Assembly (NCBI RefSeq): GCF_900103225.1
Contig: NZ_FNJH01000001.1
Span: 1,207,533-1,271,532, forward strand
Source of the DNA: Pseudomonas congelans
GTDB taxonomy: Bacteria; Pseudomonadota; Gammaproteobacteria; Pseudomonadales; Pseudomonadaceae
Direction: 5' to 3'
DNA: 64,000 nucleotides
The stretch's first letter is position 1; each line of letters begins with the position of its first letter. The notes beneath the pieces were generated by a model. It worked only from the letters and a program-made list of their open reading frames with translations. It was not told the DNA's origin and made no database searches. Position numbers and translations under genes: made by a program. Positions 25,467-36,057 of this stretch are shown one piece after another.

Positions 25467-25500
25467 AAGCCACCCCGTTTACGCGAGGTGGCTTTTTTTT
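25467..25500 (+). terminator. Rho-independent terminator without an upstream plus-strand gene
   Basis: GCCACC (25469-25474) pairs with GGTGGC (25487-25492), followed by eight T. The T tract is on the plus strand only. No plus-strand gene lies upstream, and the facing integrase gene ends here on the other strand. It may end a small RNA. Confidence 0.6.
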
Positions 25501-25502
25501 GC

Positions 25503-26468
25503 TCAAAGATCAAACCCGTCCACAACGTTGCGCCGCTCGTTGTCACTGCGCATGTCGTAACTGGCGGTGGTCGAGATGTGCGTGTGATGCGCGAGCTTCT
25601 GGGCAATCGACAGATCGAACTCTTCGATCACCCGGGTGATGAACGAACGTCGAAAATCGTGGGGCATGATGTTCACGCCCACTTGGCGCCCGCGCTGCTT
25701 GGCGATGAAGTAGATGGCGTGCTTGGTGATTCTGTCGCGGGTGATATGGCTGCCACGGCGGATCCGGTTGAACAGGAACGGGTCATCGCCCTGCCCCGGC
25801 TGGAGGCACGACCGGCGCAGTTCCAGCCAGTCGTTCAGCGCCTTGAAGGCCCATTCGGGGGCGTACTTGATCAGTTGCTTGTTGCCTTTGCCCAGCACCC
25901 GAAGGCTGCGCTCGGCGAAATCGATCTGCGAAAGGTCGAGGTTGACCGACTCGGACTTGCGCATCCCCGAGCCATACAGAATTGCAATGATCGCCGCATC
26001 GCGACGCCCTTGCGGCCTGGGGTCGGCAGCACAGGCTTCCATCAGCTCACGAATCAGCGTGCGACGGATGTTGCGGCCCTTGACCAGTCGCGTACCGCTG
26101 ACCGGTTTTATCGAGCGGATTTTCAACAGTTGATCGTGACTGATCAGGTCGTGCCGCCAGGCTTCGTTCATCACGCCGCGAATGGCATTCACATACAGCG
26201 AGGTGGTATTGGGCGCGTAGTCATCCTGGCGCAGCGTTGCGACCAGCGCGGTCACGTGGCCGGGTTGCAGGGTGTGCCAGGGAATATCATGAATATCGAC
26301 GTCAGCCATGCCCAGCCGGTCCGCCGCATCCTGCAGAACGTAGGTCATGGTCAGGCGGCTAGAAGGCGCCAGGCGATCGAGGTAGAGGCGCAGCGGCTTG
26401 TTGACGTCGGGCAGCGAAGGCTGGCTGACAATGCGTGCGTCCTGGTCGGTGTGAGGGTCGTGCGGCAT
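25503..26468 (-). CDS. Tyrosine recombinase / phage-type integrase
   Basis: 321 residues. A SAM-like core-binding domain occupies about 20-120. The catalytic domain has Arg170 (YGSGMRKSE), His270-x2-Arg273 (HDFRR), His near 294 (LAHHTHIST) and the nucleophile Tyr304 (ASYDMR), so the active site is complete. The size is that of XerC/D-like and integron-like recombinases rather than large phage integrases. It lies directly upstream of the hydrazine-type operon, on the same strand, and next to an orphan antitoxin-like gene. It may have helped mobilise this block, although I see no flanking att repeats. Confidence 0.88.
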   Translation of the reverse strand: MPHDPHTDQDARIVSQPSLPDVNKPLRLYLDRLAPSSRLTMTYVLQDAADRLGMADVDIHDIPWHTLQPGHVTALVATLRQDDYAPNTTSLYVNAIRGVMNEAWRHDLISHDQLLKIRSIKPVSGTRLVKGRNIRRTLIRELMEACAADPRPQGRRDAAIIAILYGSGMRKSESVNLDLSQIDFAERSLRVLGKGNKQLIKYAPEWAFKALNDWLELRRSCLQPGQGDDPFLFNRIRRGSHITRDRITKHAIYFIAKQRGRQVGVNIMPHDFRRSFITRVIEEFDLSIAQKLAHHTHISTTASYDMRSDNERRNVVDGFDL

Positions 26469-26691
26469 AGGGAGCGACGCCTTTTCTGGTGCAAGCGCGT
26501 GCCAACAGCCACGGCGCTTTTCATTCGTATTCAGGCGACCGACTTTAGCACGAGGGCTCTGGCGCTACACCTGCGCTGCAGCGGACCACCTTTCCCGTCA
26601 GGCAATCCCCGGTAACATCCTGCTGCTTGAACGACGCCTCCCCTGAGATAGCCTTGGCCGTCCTTTCCGCCATCGAAGGCCCGCACACACC

Positions 26692-27156
26692 TTGATTCCG
26701 TCCTCTGCCAGCAAAACACGTGGCCGTCGTGAGGCAGCGGCCAGTTTCTGGTTGCTGACCCACCAGCTCAGTCAGCGCAGCGAAGCCGAACGCCTGACCA
26801 ACATTCAGGCGGGCTTTGCACCTCGCTGGATCCGCGCAGTTCGGGACGCGCTGGCCCTCGGCCCCACGCAAATGGAAGCGCTCTTCAACGCATCGATTTC
26901 AACCCTCGAACGCCGTCAGCGCCAGCAAAAGTCATTGGACCTGGTGGCCTCCGAACGCCTGGACCGTGTGGCGATGATTGCCAGCCACACGCTGCAGGTG
27001 TTTGCAACGCCCGAACGTGCCGGCCAGTGGCTGGTTGCCCGTAACACCTCACTCGGCGGTCGCACGCCGTTGCAATTATGCGAAACCGGGCTCGGCACAG
27101 CGCAGGTGCATCGCGCACTGGGCGCACTCGAGTGTGCCCGTGCCGACGCACTCTGA
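26692..27156 (+). CDS. Xre/MbcA/ParS toxin-binding (DUF2384) antitoxin, orphan
   Basis: About 154 residues from a TTG; no ATG or GTG start is available in the open frame. Positions 40-90 give an Xre-like helix-turn-helix (FNASISTLERRQRQQ). The C-terminal part ATPERAGQWLVARNTSLGGRTPLQLCETGLGTAQV is the ParS/MbcA toxin-binding domain. Such antitoxins normally precede a RES-domain toxin gene that overlaps or follows directly. Here the next gene is acuI on the opposite strand, 5 bp away, and no RES toxin is seen, so this is an orphan or solitary regulator. It could restrain a toxin elsewhere or be a relic. Confidence 0.75.
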   Translation: MIPSSASKTRGRREAAASFWLLTHQLSQRSEAERLTNIQAGFAPRWIRAVRDALALGPTQMEALFNASISTLERRQRQQKSLDLVASERLDRVAMIASHTLQVFATPERAGQWLVARNTSLGGRTPLQLCETGLGTAQVHRALGALECARADAL

Positions 27157-27161
27157 TTCAC

Positions 27162-28145
27162 TCAGCGTGCGGTATCCACCACGATCCGGCCACGGACCTG
27201 GCCTGCAATCAATTGCGGCGCGAGGTCGATCACCTCGCTCAAGCCGACTTCACGGCTGATCAACGGCAGCAACGACATGTCCAGGTCGCTCGCCAGCCTC
27301 GACCAGGCTTCCAGCCGGTCTGCGCGCGGGCGAGTCACGCTGTCGATACCCGCCAGCGTGACACCGCGCAGAATGAACGGCGCAACCGACCCGGGAAACT
27401 CCATGCCCTGCGCCAGACCACAGGCCGCCACCACACCGCGATAACGAATACCGGCGCACACATTGGCCAGGGTGTGGCTGCCGACAGAATCGACTGCCGC
27501 CGCCCATTGCTCCTTGGCCAGAGGCCGCCCCGGCTGCGAAAGGGTTTGCCGGTCAATGATCTGCGCCGCGCCGAGTTGCTTCAGGTAGTCACTTTCCGAG
27601 GCCCGCCCGGTAGAGGCGATGACCCGGTAGCCGAGCCTGGCCAGGATGGCGATGGCAAAGCTGCCGACCCCGCCATTCGCGCCGGTGACCAGCACATCGC
27701 CGTGGTCAGGCGTCAAACCGTGCTTCTCCAGTGCCAGGACGCTGAGCATCGCGGTGTAGCCCGCCGTGCCGATGGCCATCGCCTGCGCCGGCGTGAAGGC
27801 CTGTGGCAGCGGAATGAGCCATTCGCTCTTGAGCCGGGCCTTTTGCGCCAGGCCGCCCCAATGCCCTTCGCCGACACCCCAGCCATTGAGCAGAACCTTG
27901 TCCCCGGTCTTGAACTCAGGGGTATCGCTGGCTTCGACCGTACCGGCCAGATCGACGCCCGGCACCATCGGGAAGCTGCGCACGATCGGGCTCTGACCGG
28001 TGATCGCCAGCGCATCCTTGTAGTTGAGCGTACTGTGCGACACGTTTATCGTCACGTCGCCCGGGGGCAACCGCGCTTCGTCGATATCACTCAGATTGAC
28101 GTGGTAGCCCGCCTCGTCCTTGTCGATCAAGATGCCCTTGAACAT
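27162..28145 (-). CDS. acuI: Acrylyl-CoA reductase AcuI / YhdH-type NADPH oxidoreductase
   Basis: 327 residues of the zinc-free medium-chain dehydrogenase family. Features are STLNYKDALAITG near 40, PGVDLAGTVEAS near 70, and the NADPH fold VTGANGGVGSFA near 155. The ATG at 28145 gives the usual MFKGILIDK start. AcuI reduces acryloyl-CoA to propionyl-CoA and protects against toxic acrylate. It is preceded on the same strand by an AcuR-type TetR gene, with matching palindromes before both genes, so the pair is autoregulated and induced by its ligand. It converges tightly with the antitoxin gene. Confidence 0.85.
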   Translation of the reverse strand: MFKGILIDKDEAGYHVNLSDIDEARLPPGDVTINVSHSTLNYKDALAITGQSPIVRSFPMVPGVDLAGTVEASDTPEFKTGDKVLLNGWGVGEGHWGGLAQKARLKSEWLIPLPQAFTPAQAMAIGTAGYTAMLSVLALEKHGLTPDHGDVLVTGANGGVGSFAIAILARLGYRVIASTGRASESDYLKQLGAAQIIDRQTLSQPGRPLAKEQWAAAVDSVGSHTLANVCAGIRYRGVVAACGLAQGMEFPGSVAPFILRGVTLAGIDSVTRPRADRLEAWSRLASDLDMSLLPLISREVGLSEVIDLAPQLIAGQVRGRIVVDTAR

Positions 28146-28157
28146 ATGCGCCTCCAA

Positions 28158-28176
28158 TTTAGACTGATCGTCTTTA
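28158..28176. promoter_or_regulatory. AcuR-type operator before acuI
   Basis: TTTAGAC-TGATC-GTCTTTA is a palindrome in the 49-bp gap between acuR and acuI, close to the copy before acuR. Confidence 0.65.
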
Positions 28177-28194
28177 AATAGATCTGAAGAGAAA

Positions 28195-28854
28195 TCATTG
28201 CGGCAGACCGCGAAGGTAGCCGGCAATGAATGTGTTCAGTGGTGTAGCACTTTTGACCAGCCGGGCACGCAGTACTGCACCTTCCCAGCCGATCCAGAAA
28301 AACGCGGCCAGCTCATCGCAGTCAGCATCTGCGGCCAATTCGCCCATTGACTGCGCAGCCCTCAGGCACCCCGCCAGCTTCGAATGCCAGTCCAGCAGTG
28401 TCTGTTCCAGTACGTCGCGAAATCCGTCCGGCAACAGACTGATTTCCTGGCCAAGATTGCCGACCAGGCAACCGCGTCGATAGTCGTGTCGCGCCATACC
28501 GCTCTTGGCGCTCTGCACAAAGCTGACCAGTCGCTCCAGTGGCGAAAGCGCTTCATCCAGCAGCCAGTGGTCCAGGCGCTGCGCAAAATAGCGCGCGTAC
28601 TCATCCAGTACCGCCCGGCCGAAGGCTTCCTTGCTGGGGAAGTAGTGATAGAACGAGCCTTTGGGAATACCGACTTCCTTGAGGATGTAATCCAGCCCTG
28701 TGGCCGAAAAACTCTGCTCGGTGAGCACTTCCAGACCGCGACGCAGCAGCGCCTCGCGGGTCTCGAGGTTATCGCGGTCCACTTTCGGCGGCCGGCCGGG
28801 ACGCCGGGGCCTGGCGAGTGAGGGAGTCGGTAGCGGGATGGTTGGTTGGGTCAT
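28195..28854 (-). CDS. acuR: TetR-family repressor, AcuR-like
   Basis: 219 residues. The N-terminal helix-turn-helix has DYILKEVGIPKGSFYHYFPSKEAFG (positions 55-80), and the C-terminal ligand domain contains GCLVGNLGQEI, a signature of the AcuR branch. A basic PRRPGRPPK arm precedes the domain. Identical palindromic cores lie before this gene and before acuI, so it should repress itself and acuI until acrylate or acryloyl-type ligand appears. The divergent nitronate monooxygenase starts 135 bp away and may be under the same control. Confidence 0.83.
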   Translation of the reverse strand: MTQPTIPLPTPSLARPRRPGRPPKVDRDNLETREALLRRGLEVLTEQSFSATGLDYILKEVGIPKGSFYHYFPSKEAFGRAVLDEYARYFAQRLDHWLLDEALSPLERLVSFVQSAKSGMARHDYRRGCLVGNLGQEISLLPDGFRDVLEQTLLDWHSKLAGCLRAAQSMGELAADADCDELAAFFWIGWEGAVLRARLVKSATPLNTFIAGYLRGLPQ

Positions 28855-28862
28855 GCTCGAAT

Positions 28863-28881
28863 AGTAGACCGATCGTTTTTT
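28863..28881. promoter_or_regulatory. AcuR-type operator before acuR
   Basis: AGTAGAC-CGATC-GTTTTTT shares the core AGACyGATCGTyT with the site before acuI, here with a less perfect right arm. It overlaps the region just upstream of the repressor start. Confidence 0.6.
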
Positions 28882-28989
28882 ATGTCAACCGAGCGGACTT
28901 CCCGGCGTGTCGACGCTCGACGTGGCGTTTGCCATTCACACCATTCTCGCGCTCAATGAGCGCTTCCCGAATGCCTGCCGGAGAAACAC

Positions 28990-30938
<1,949 letters not shown>

Positions 30939-31619
30939 ATGCCGCTGGGGAGTGCCGACATCGCGGCGATCTGGCTGACGCTGAAACTGGCGTCGCTGAC
31001 CACCGTTATCCTGCTGATCATCGGCACGCCCATCGCCCTATGGCTGGCGCGTACTGACTCATGGCTCAAGGGACCGATTGGCGCAGTCGTCGCCCTGCCC
31101 CTGGTGCTGCCACCAACCGTTATCGGTTTTTACCTATTGCTGCTGCTCGGGCCCAACGGTGCGGTGGGTCAGCTCACGCAAAGCCTGGGTCTGGGCACAC
31201 TGACTTTCAGCTTTGCAGGTCTGGTGATCGGCTCGGTTCTGTATTCGATGCCTTTCGTCGTGCAGCCGCTGCAGAACGCGTTTGCAGCGATCGGCACCCG
31301 CCCTCTAGAGGTCGCAGCCACCTTGCGGGCCGGGCCTTTGGACACCTTTTTCCACGTGATTCTGCCACTGGCCAAGCCGGGGTTTATTACTGCTGCCATC
31401 CTGGGGTTCGCGCACACGGTCGGCGAGTTCGGTGTGGTGCTGATGATCGGCGGCAACATTCCTGAGAAAACCCGTGTGGTGTCAGTGCAAATCTTCGATC
31501 ACGTCGAATCCATGGAGTACCTGCAAGCGCACTGGCTGGCTGGCGCGATGCTGGTCTTTTCCTTTCTGGTGCTGTTGGCGCTGTATTCCAGCGGCAAAGC
31601 CAAAACGGCATGGAGCTGA
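30939..31619 (+). CDS. modB: Molybdate ABC transporter permease
   Basis: 226 residues with about five membrane helices. The cytoplasmic EAA loop [25 protein letters not shown] couples to the ATPase. It starts immediately after the modA stop and ends 3 bp before modC. Confidence 0.92.
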   Translation: MPLGSADIAAIWLTLKLASLTTVILLIIGTPIALWLARTDSWLKGPIGAVVALPLVLPPTVIGFYLLLLLGPNGAVGQLTQSLGLGTLTFSFAGLVIGSVLYSMPFVVQPLQNAFAAIGTRPLEVAATLRAGPLDTFFHVILPLAKPGFITAAILGFAHTVGEFGVVLMIGGNIPEKTRVVSVQIFDHVESMEYLQAHWLAGAMLVFSFLVLLALYSSGKAKTAWS

Positions 31620-31622
31620 GTC

Positions 31623-32711
31623 ATGGCGTCGCCGATAGAAGTCTGCCTGCAGATGGCCTACCCTGATTTCACCGTCCGTACCGACCTGAGCCTGCCCGGG
31701 TCGGGCATCACCGCGCTGTTCGGGCCTTCCGGCTCGGGCAAGACGACCTGCCTGCGTTGCATCGCCGGTCTTGAAAAAGCCGATCAGGGCTTCATCCGCG
31801 TTCACGATGAGGTCTGGCAGGACACCGAAAAAGGTATTTTCCTGGCTCCGCACAAGCGGGCGATCGGCTACGTGTTTCAGGAGGCCAGTCTGTTCGCGCA
31901 CCTGTCGGTGCAGGACAATCTGGAGTTCGGGATGAAACGTATCCCGCGCCAGCAGCGCCGCATTCAACTGCCCCAGGCCGCCGAACTGCTCGGCATCGAT
32001 CACCTGCTGCAGCGCAGCCCTGACAAGCTGTCCGGTGGAGAGCGCCAGCGCGTGGGCATCGCACGCGCCCTGCTGACCAGCCCGCGGCTGATGCTGCTCG
32101 ATGAGCCGCTGGCGGCGCTGGATAGCCGGCGCAAAAGTGAAATCCTGCCGTATCTGGAGCGCCTGCACCGGGAACTGGACATCCCCATGCTGTACGTCAG
32201 CCACGCTCAGGATGAAGTCGCACGCCTGGCGGACCACCTGGTGCTGCTCGACGCAGGCAACGTACTGGCCAGCGGTCCAATCCACGAAACCCTGGCGCGG
32301 CTGGACCTGCCGCTGGCGATGGGCAGTGATGCGGGCGTGGTCATCGAGGGCACGGTCAGCGCTTATGATCAGCATTACCAGTTGCTCACCGTGACGCTGC
32401 CCGACAGCAAACTGAGCATGCGCGTCGCCCACGCGCAGATGCAGGTCGGCACCCTTCTGCGCATCAAGGTCCAGGCCCGGGATGTCAGCCTCAACCTGCA
32501 ACCCGATTATCAGAGCAGCATCCTCAACCGCTTGCCGGTCACGGTGGTCGAGGAAGCGCTGGCCGACAATTCGGCACACGTCCTGGTCAAGCTGGACGCC
32601 AGCGGTACGCCGCTGCTCGCGCGCATCACTCGCTATTCCAGTGACCAGTTGAACCTGCACAGAGGCCAGTCGCTCTGGGCACAGATCAAGGCAGTCGCAG
32701 TGCTGGCCTGA
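31623..32711 (+). CDS. modC: Molybdate ABC transporter ATPase with MOP domain
   Basis: 362 residues. The ATPase has Walker A GPSGSGKT near 37-44, signature [12 protein letters not shown] and Walker [14 protein letters not shown]. The C-terminal 100 residues, beginning around [10 protein letters not shown], form the molybdate-binding MOP domain typical of ModC. It completes the high-affinity molybdate importer in the inner membrane. Confidence 0.93.
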   Translation: MASPIEVCLQMAYPDFTVRTDLSLPGSGITALFGPSGSGKTTCLRCIAGLEKADQGFIRVHDEVWQDTEKGIFLAPHKRAIGYVFQEASLFAHLSVQDNLEFGMKRIPRQQRRIQLPQAAELLGIDHLLQRSPDKLSGGERQRVGIARALLTSPRLMLLDEPLAALDSRRKSEILPYLERLHRELDIPMLYVSHAQDEVARLADHLVLLDAGNVLASGPIHETLARLDLPLAMGSDAGVVIEGTVSAYDQHYQLLTVTLPDSKLSMRVAHAQMQVGTLLRIKVQARDVSLNLQPDYQSSILNRLPVTVVEEALADNSAHVLVKLDASGTPLLARITRYSSDQLNLHRGQSLWAQIKAVAVLA

Positions 32712-32800
32712 CGTTTGGAAAAAAACAGCCACGCAGCAAATAAACGGCACCACCGGAAAAGGCCGAGGTCAGTGTTTTTAACTGCCTTTGGAACTTAGCC

Positions 32801-33871
32801 ATGCCTGACTCGACTGCCATCAGCCAGCCCGCCAGTGAACTGCATTACGTAGACGACACTCAACCGGGCCTTACGCGCAAGGTACTGCGCGGCAAATTCG
32901 CGTACTTCGACACAAAGGGTCAGCGCATCAAGGACGAGTCGGAGATCAAGCGCATCAACGCACTGGCAGTCCCGCCCGCCTACACCGAGGTGTGGATCTG
33001 TGCCGACCCGCTGGGTCACCTGCAGGCCACCGGCCGCGACGCTCGTGGGCGCAAGCAGTACCGCTACCATCCGCGCTGGCGGGAAATACGTGATCAGGAC
33101 AAATACTCGAGACTGATAGAGTTCGGCCATGCACTGCCCAAAGTGCGCAAGCAGATCGAAGCACAGCTCGCTCAGCCAGGCATGGGCCGGGAAAAGGTCA
33201 TGGCGACGGTTATTTCATTGCTGGACGCGACCCTGATCCGCATCGGCAACAGCCAGTACGCCAAGGAAAACCGGTCGTACGGCCTGACCACCCTGCGCAA
33301 CAAACACGTTGAAGTCAAAGGCGGTCAGATCCTCTTCGAATTCCGTGGCAAGAGCGGCGTCGAGCACAAGGTCAGCGTCAAGGATCGACGTCTGGCCAAC
33401 GTGATCAAACGCTGCATGGAGCTGCCAGGACAAAACCTCTTCCAGTACCTGGACGAAGACGGCGTGCGCCACGCAGTAACCTCATCCGACATCAATGCCT
33501 ACCTGCAAAGCCTCACCGGCTCGGACTTCACCGCCAAGGACTACCGGACCTGGGCAGCCAGTGCGCTGGCGCTGGCAACGCTGCAAAAACTGCACTGGGA
33601 GCCAGAGGCCGACGCCAAACGGCACATCGTCGACATGGTCAAGGCCGTCTCGAAACAACTGGGCAACACCCCCGCCATCTGCCGAAAATGCTACATCCAC
33701 CCGGCGGTTCTGGAAGGCTTCCTGCTCGGCAACCTGGCCAAACTCCCCCGCTCCCGACAACGCAAAGGCCTGCGCCTGGAAGAAGTCGCCCTGGCGAGCT
33801 ACCTGCGAATACTGGCTGACAAGGTCGAGGCCGTGGTTAACGATGCGGTGGTGAAAGACAGCAAAGCCTGA
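32801..33871 (+). CDS. DNA topoisomerase IB
   Basis: 356 residues of the bacterial poxvirus-like type IB family. The active-site Tyr298 is in CRKCYIHPAVLEGF. Other conserved elements are YGLTTLRNKHV, FEFRGKSG and RTWAASALALATL (Arg249). It relaxes positive and negative supercoils through a 3-prime phosphotyrosyl intermediate. It is followed by tRNA-Leu and marks the left, core-type side of the accessory region. Confidence 0.92.
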   Translation: MPDSTAISQPASELHYVDDTQPGLTRKVLRGKFAYFDTKGQRIKDESEIKRINALAVPPAYTEVWICADPLGHLQATGRDARGRKQYRYHPRWREIRDQDKYSRLIEFGHALPKVRKQIEAQLAQPGMGREKVMATVISLLDATLIRIGNSQYAKENRSYGLTTLRNKHVEVKGGQILFEFRGKSGVEHKVSVKDRRLANVIKRCMELPGQNLFQYLDEDGVRHAVTSSDINAYLQSLTGSDFTAKDYRTWAASALALATLQKLHWEPEADAKRHIVDMVKAVSKQLGNTPAICRKCYIHPAVLEGFLLGNLAKLPRSRQRKGLRLEEVALASYLRILADKVEAVVNDAVVKDSKA

Positions 33872-33990
33872 GCCGCCTGATCAAGGCACGTCAGCCTTTG
33901 CTCCAATAAAATTTCGTAGCCTCATGATTTGCCACGCATTTCTGACGGATAAAAAAGCAGGGTCTTGCACCCTTCGAGACGCTTTCAAGC

Positions 33991-34019
33991 TTGCTTCATG
34001 GGGGCCGGGTGTATATATT
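33991..34019 (+). promoter_or_regulatory. Sigma70 promoter of tRNA-Leu
   Basis: TTGCTT and TATATT are 17 bp apart and are followed by a C/G-rich start region. Transcription would begin about 13 nt before the tRNA. Confidence 0.6.
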
Positions 34020-34038
34020 CCCTGCTCTTGGCGCTACC

Positions 34039-34124
34039 GCCCCGATGGCGAAATTGGTAGACGCAAGGGACTTAAAATCCCTCGTCCTTTGGACGTGCCG
34101 GTTCGACCCCGGCTCGGGGCACCA
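34039..34124 (+). tRNA. tRNA-Leu (anticodon UAA)
   Basis: The acceptor arms GCCCCGA and TCGGGGC pair perfectly and CCA is encoded. The anticodon loop CTTAAAA gives UAA. A long class II variable arm (CGTCC-TTT-GGACG) and a T arm with GTTCGACC are present. It is the left border of an accessory region, a usual integration target. Confidence 0.95.
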
Positions 34125-34134
34125 CATATATAAA

Positions 34135-34171
34135 GGGCTTACCGGGCGTCTCGCTTGGTAGGCCTTTTTTT
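34135..34171 (+). terminator. Terminator after tRNA-Leu
   Basis: GGGCTTACC pairs imperfectly with GGTAGGCC and is followed by seven T, 10 nt after the tRNA. Confidence 0.6.
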
Positions 34172-34416
34172 GGTCCGCAAAAACATGAGCACAGCTCAGC
34201 AAAACCGAGAACGGTCTGCCTCAATCGATGCGGCCGTTGCTGCCTTCCCCGCCTGACGAAAACTGCCCGCCCTCTGTCATAGCGCCAGACGGCATCGGAG
34301 AGTGATCTGAATGCCCGCAAGTGGGTGTGTCAGAGGACGGAGCGGAGCCTTCTAACTTGAGACGACCGTAGCGGAATGATTAAATAGCACATAGCCTTTT
34401 GCCATGGAGATATCTG

Positions 34417-34845
34417 TTGAAGCAGTACCGCGGGTTGATCGTTTTTTTCATAACAGTGGTCTCGGTCTTTGCTTTGCTCCAGGTCTGGCATGCGCGCGTA
34501 GCTCCGGAAGAATCAAAGCAGGAGCGCGAACGGAAGCTAACAGGTATGGCCAAGTACTTCGATATAGGTACTCCCAAAATGCTCGACGACTCAGTCCGCC
34601 TAGACTCAGTAAAATACAAAGACGGAACGATGCGGATCTCTTACACGCTTACAAAACAGGCGAAAAGTGAAATCGACTCTGAAGAGTTTACGAAGCAAGC
34701 AAGAGTCCGGACCATAGGGCCGTCCTGCAATGAAAAAGGCTTAGGCCCCTTTGTGAGGTCAGGGCTCATCATAAATTACAAATTCAATGACTCAAGCGAT
34801 TCACCTATCAGCGAATTTCAGATAGAAAAGTCCGACTGTCTATAA
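34417..34845 (+). CDS. Unknown single-pass membrane-anchored protein
   Basis: I do not recognise this protein. About 142 residues start from a TTG with GGAG 7 nt upstream; another TTG lies at 34399. One N-terminal membrane helix (GLIVFFITVVSVFALLQVW) is followed by a charged linker (EESKQERERK). The periplasmic domain has two cysteines (PSCNEK and the C-terminal KSDCL) that could form a disulphide. The composition is more AT-rich than that of the flanking core genes. A good terminator follows directly, so it is probably a real monocistronic gene. Confidence 0.6.
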   Translation: MKQYRGLIVFFITVVSVFALLQVWHARVAPEESKQERERKLTGMAKYFDIGTPKMLDDSVRLDSVKYKDGTMRISYTLTKQAKSEIDSEEFTKQARVRTIGPSCNEKGLGPFVRSGLIINYKFNDSSDSPISEFQIEKSDCL

Positions 34846-34860
34846 AAGCCAGCACCTGAA

Positions 34861-34883
34861 GCCCGCCTCCCGCGGGCTTTCTT
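34861..34883 (+). terminator. Rho-independent terminator
   Basis: GCCCGC and GCGGGC form a short GC stem followed by TTTCTT, 15 bp after the unknown membrane-protein gene. Confidence 0.7.
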
Positions 34884-35086
34884 ATGCCTTGCGCACCCGC
34901 TGTGCAATCAGCGCTATTAACCATAACTATTTCGACACCATCAATGGCAACCGCCATTGTCGTGGACCATCATAAGTCCCCTCTCCCCTAATCAAAACGA
35001 CCGCATCGGCAGGTGCTAGGCCAGTCTCACGGCTTGGTTTGGTCACCCGTGCCTGGCATCTGGCCAATGCGGTCAAGGAGCCTCAT

Positions 35087-35425
35087 ATGCATCAGACAAT
35101 CAGCCAGCGTCGTGCAATCCTCGAAGGCCTGCGCCAGCGCTGCAACCTTTCCACTGCCGAGTTTTACGACAAGGTCGGACGCAAGAACCCGGCAGCTCTG
35201 CCGCGCTTCACGGTCGTGCCGAACGGCAATAACGAGTTCGGCATCGTCGAGCGCTCGACAGGTAATGTATGCGGCGTGCATCGCGGCCACAGCGCCGCTT
35301 GCAAGGCCGCTGCTCAACTGGAAGCCCAGCCTGTACGTCAGCGGTCGTTCGCCACTCGCATGCTGCGCTGGACTGCTGCCATCGCTACCGGCCTGGCGCT
35401 GTTCGCGCTGTACGGTGCCAGCTGA
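35087..35425 (+). CDS. Phage-like small protein with C-terminal membrane helix
   Basis: 112 residues from an ATG with AAGGAG 6 nt upstream. An N-terminal helical part (MHQTISQRRAILEGLRQRC) precedes the middle FTVVPNGNNEFGIVERSTGNVCGVHRGHSAACKAAAQLE, and a single membrane helix ends the protein (AAIATGLALFALYGA). Similar arrangements are found in pseudomonad prophage early regions. Its stop overlaps the next gene as TGATG. I cannot assign a function. Confidence 0.6.
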   Translation: MHQTISQRRAILEGLRQRCNLSTAEFYDKVGRKNPAALPRFTVVPNGNNEFGIVERSTGNVCGVHRGHSAACKAAAQLEAQPVRQRSFATRMLRWTAAIATGLALFALYGAS

Positions 35426-36010
35426 TGATCAGTCCAGAGCTGAGCATGATTCAGCGCAACAAAGAGCGGTCCGCCGTCCTCGAGGCGAAGGTGGCCGCTT
35501 TCATAAAAAGTGGCGGCGTGATCGAAACCAAAAAAGGCTTTCCGTTAAAGCCCAAGCCGAAGGAATACGGCCGGATGAGTGCGCCGGAAGCGCGCCAGCC
35601 TGTCCCACGTCGGCGGACTAAGAAGCAATACGGGCCGCAGCTCCCCAAGACGTTATCCAAGACCGCTGCAACGCCGTGCCGAGCAGGCGGAAGTCGTCCG
35701 CAAGCTTGCCGAGACGATGACGATCACCGACGTCATGCGCGAAACCGGCCTGAGCATCTACCGGCTTCGGAAAATGGCACGCGTGCATGGCTTCGAATAC
35801 ACGGCGTTCGTTCCGGCTTCGAACCTCATCCCGTATCAGACCGATCCGGTAGCTGACGCTCTGAACGTATTACAGATCAAAGCCGCCCGCGACCGCGGTA
35901 TATCGCGCAAGGCCGCTGTGGTCGAACTTGGCCTGAGTAACACAATGATCAATCGGCTAATCCGTGAATATAACATCGATTACCCCCTGAAAAGACCAAG
36001 CCCGAAATGA
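35425..36010 (+). pseudogene. Phage-type DNA-binding protein, probably frameshifted
   Basis: The first part starts at an ATG overlapping the previous stop. It reads MISPELSMIQRNKERSAVLEAKVAAFIKSGG and continues to about PQLPKTLSKT. A sensible helix-turn-helix part then runs in the next frame, RRAEQAEVVRKLAETMTITDVMRETGLSIYRLRKMAR, and later a second helix-turn-helix-like SRKAAVVELGLSNTMINRLIREYNI ends at 36010. The switch lies around 35650-35690. A one-base change would join them into about 195 residues. Alternatively these are two overlapping small genes, with the second starting at an internal ATG near 35717. Confidence 0.5.
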
Positions 36011-36057
36011 AGCGAATACAACCCTCCTTCTCGTTACAAAACATGAATGCTCCGGGC

